Positions 33,803 through 35,771 of a stretch of 35,771 nt of DNA are shown here, piece by piece. The notes below the pieces were generated by a model, which ran no database searches, was not told the origin of the DNA, and was given only the letters and a program-made list of their open reading frames with translations. This stretch comes from an uncultured Alistipes sp. GTDB taxonomy: Bacteria; Bacteroidota; Bacteroidia; Bacteroidales; Rikenellaceae. How positions within the stretch are numbered: position 1 is the stretch's first letter; each line of letters starts with the position of its first letter. The DNA lies in NCBI GenBank assembly GCA_937895825.1, contig CALBKP010000116.1, forward strand, positions 1 through 35,771, written 5' to 3'. The translations under genes were made by a program, and so were the position numbers.

Positions 33803-35771
33803 ATGTCATTTAACAGAGATAATAATAAGATGAGCAGTTACAGCCGTATCTCGATTGGTTTGGCATCTCCCGAGGAGATTCGCGCCCAGTCGAGCGGCGA
33901 GGTGCTTAAACCCGAAACCATCAACTACCGCACCTATAAGCCTGAGCGCGATGGTCTCTTCTGCGAGCGCATCTTTGGTCCTGTGAAGGACTACGAGTGC
34001 CACTGCGGTAAGTACAAGCGCATCCGCTATAAGGGCATCGTCTGCGACCGTTGTGGTGTAGAGGTTACCGAGAAGAAGGTACGTCGTGAGCGTATGGGTC
34101 ATATCTCGTTGGTTGTCCCCGTGGTACACATCTGGTACTTCCGTTCGTTGCCTTCGAAGATTAGCTACCTGCTGGGTATTCCCTCTAAGAAGTTGGAGTC
34201 TATCATCTACTACGAGCGTTACGTTGTCATCAACCCAGGACAGGCTGCTGCACAGGGCGTAGAGCGCTTGCAGACCCTCTCGGAGAAGGAGTATCTCGAC
34301 ATCGTATCGCAGCTTCCTAAGGGCAATCAGGCGTTGTCGAACGACGACCCCGAGAAGTTTGTTGCCGAGATGGGTGGCGAGGCTATCCTCACCCTCTTGA
34401 AGGAGGTTGATTTGGACTCTATGTCGTACGCCTTGCGCGACCGCGCCTCTAAGGAGTCGTCGCAGCAGCGTAAGACCGAGGCGTTGAAGTGTTTGAACGT
34501 CATCGAGTCGTTCCGTGCCTCGAACGGCAAAAACCGCCCCGAGTGGATGGTGCTTACCGATATTCCCGTTATCCCGCCCGAGTTGCGTCCTTTGGTGCCG
34601 CTGGATGGTGGACGTTTCGCCACGTCGGATTTGAACGACCTCTACCGTCGTGTTATCATCCGTAACAACCGTTTGAAGCGTCTTATCGAGATTAAGGCTC
34701 CCGATGTGATTCTTCGTAACGAGAAGCGTATGTTGCAGGAGGCTGTCGATTCGTTGTTCGACAACTCGCGCAAGAGCAATGCCGTAAAGAACGAGTCGAA
34801 CCGTCCGTTGAAGTCGTTGTCGGACTCGTTGAAGGGTAAGCAGGGCCGCTTCCGTCAGAACCTTCTCGGTAAGCGTGTCGATTACTCGGCTCGTTCGGTT
34901 ATCGTCGTAGGTCCCGAGTTGAAGATGCACGAGATGGGTATTCCTAAGGATATGGCGGCGGAGCTTTACAAGCCGTTTGTTATCCGCAAGCTCATCGAGC
35001 GAGGCATCGTTAAGACCGTTAAGTCGGCAAAGAAGATTATCGACCGTAAGGACCCCGTCATTTGGGGCATCCTCGAAAATGTGATAAAGGGACACCCCGT
35101 ATTGATGAACCGCGCCCCGACCCTTCACCGTTTGGGTATTCAGGCGTTCCAGCCTAAGCTCATCGAGGGTAAGGCAATGCAGCTCCATCCGCTGTCGTGT
35201 ACGGCATTTAACGCCGACTTCGATGGCGACCAGATGGCAGTTCACTTGCCTCTGGGCAATGCCGCCATCTTGGAGGCGCAGTTGCTAATGCTCGGTTCGC
35301 ACAACGTCCTTAACCCTGCCAACGGTGCGCCTATTACCGTACCTTCGCAGGATATGGTCCTCGGTCTTTACTATATCACAAAGCCACGTCCCAATGTTAA
35401 GGGTACAGGTCTGATATTCTACGGTCCTGAGGAGGCTATCATCGCCTACAACGAGAAGCGTGCCGACCTGCACGCCGTTGTAAAGTGCGTTGTTCGCGAC
35501 TTGGACGAGAATGGCAACGAGGTGTTCGTGTTGAAGGAGACCACTATCGGTCGTATCCTCTTCAACCAGAACGTACCTTCGGAGGTAGGCTACATCAATG
35601 AGGTGCTTACCAAGCGTTCGTTGCGTGATATTATCGCCGTAGTGATGAAGAAGGCAGGTGCCGATAAGGTTGCCAAGTTCTTGGACGATATTAAGAATAT
35701 GGGTTACCGTATGGCATTCCAGGGTGGTCTGTCGTTTAACCTCGACGCTGTGGTTATCCCCGATGTTAAGC
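33803..35771 (+). CDS. rpoC: RNA polymerase beta-prime subunit, 5' part
   Basis: The open frame from the ATG at 33803 runs off the window end with 656 codons, about 45 percent of the usual length. An ATG ten codons later could also serve as start. The N-terminal zinc-binding cysteines Cys66, Cys68, Cys81 and Cys84 (YECHCGKYKR, VCDRCGVEV) are present. The catalytic loop NADFDGDQ places the Mg-binding aspartates at 472, 474 and 476. Other core motifs include 'GRFRQNLLGKRVDYSARSVI' and 'NRAPTLHRLGIQAFQPKL'. It forms the active centre of RNA polymerase with RpoB. Confidence 0.98.
   Translation, partial: MSFNRDNNKMSSYSRISIGLASPEEIRAQSSGEVLKPETINYRTYKPERDGLFCERIFGPVKDYECHCGKYKRIRYKGIVCDRCGVEVTEKKVRRERMGHISLVVPVVHIWYFRSLPSKISYLLGIPSKKLESIIYYERYVVINPGQAAAQGVERLQTLSEKEYLDIVSQLPKGNQALSNDDPEKFVAEMGGEAILTLLKEVDLDSMSYALRDRASKESSQQRKTEALKCLNVIESFRASNGKNRPEWMVLTDIPVIPPELRPLVPLDGGRFATSDLNDLYRRVIIRNNRLKRLIEIKAPDVILRNEKRMLQEAVDSLFDNSRKSNAVKNESNRPLKSLSDSLKGKQGRFRQNLLGKRVDYSARSVIVVGPELKMHEMGIPKDMAAELYKPFVIRKLIERGIVKTVKSAKKIIDRKDPVIWGILENVIKGHPVLMNRAPTLHRLGIQAFQPKLIEGKAMQLHPLSCTAFNADFDGDQMAVHLPLGNAAILEAQLLMLGSHNVLNPANGAPITVPSQDMVLGLYYITKPRPNVKGTGLIFYGPEEAIIAYNEKRADLHAVVKCVVRDLDENGNEVFVLKETTIGRILFNQNVPSEVGYINEVLTKRSLRDIIAVVMKKAGADKVAKFLDDIKNMGYRMAFQGGLSFNLDAVVIPDVK

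Noticed and set aside
33806..35245. 479-codon minus-strand frame opposite rpoC
   Set aside because: Antisense to a conserved core gene; the codon pattern of rpoC leaves the opposite strand free of stops.

Overview
The window looks like a chromosomal segment of a Bacteroidales gut bacterium, most likely Alistipes or a close Rikenellaceae relative. The phylum call rests on several sequence-visible traits: Bacteroidetes-type promoters (TTTG, about 19 nt, TAnnTTTG), a run of fimbrillin-type lipoproteins, BACON-domain and fibronectin-like surface lipoproteins, a GH95/GH109/NahK glycan cluster, and the order tRNA-Thr, tRNA-Tyr, tRNA-Gly, tuf, tRNA-Trp, secE, nusG, rplKAJL, rpoBC. The genus is an inference.

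Layout. (1) 1-621: the end of an upstream unit (terminator) and an AT-rich ORF whose protein resembles the C-terminal domain of Firmicutes cell-surface proteins. (2) 644-4054: two large surface lipoproteins with fibronectin III-like N-termini and a repeated all-beta module. (3) 4055-5044: about 1 kb without genes, holding a candidate promoter, hairpins and a G8 tract. (4) 5045-14061: a six-gene fimbrial (type V pilus) operon: a codon-optimised major fimbrillin, a terminator, a paralogous probable anchor subunit, three Mfa-like accessory subunits and a 1,179-residue beta-helix tip adhesin. All six are lipoproteins with an Arg 45-51 residues from the start, a likely maturation site. (5) 14474-21143: four tightly packed genes, GH95 fucosidase, GH109 alpha-N-acetylgalactosaminidase, NahK-like N-acetylhexosamine kinase and a DUF4091/GH123-like hydrolase, facing a short AraC-type regulator on the minus strand. 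Together they fit removal of fucose and GalNAc from host mucin or blood-group A glycans and phosphorylation of the released amino sugar. No SusC/SusD pair or permease lies in the window. (6) 21961-24143, minus strand: slyD-type prolyl isomerase and a two-BACON lipoprotein carrying the same repeated module as region 2. (7) 24338-35771: tandem consensus promoters, three tRNAs, tuf, tRNA-Trp, secE, nusG, rplK, rplA, rplJ, rplL, then an unusual 708-nt gap with a purine-rich degenerate tandem repeat, rpoB, and rpoC running off the end.

Most notable: the repeat-bearing rplL-rpoB gap inside the RNA polymerase operon, the shared Arg position in all six fimbrial subunits, the unnamed repeated module shared by three surface lipoproteins, the blood-group-A-like glycan cassette, G8 tracts on both sides of the fimbrial operon, and a tRNA-Gly whose 19:56 tertiary pair appears swapped from G:C to A:U.
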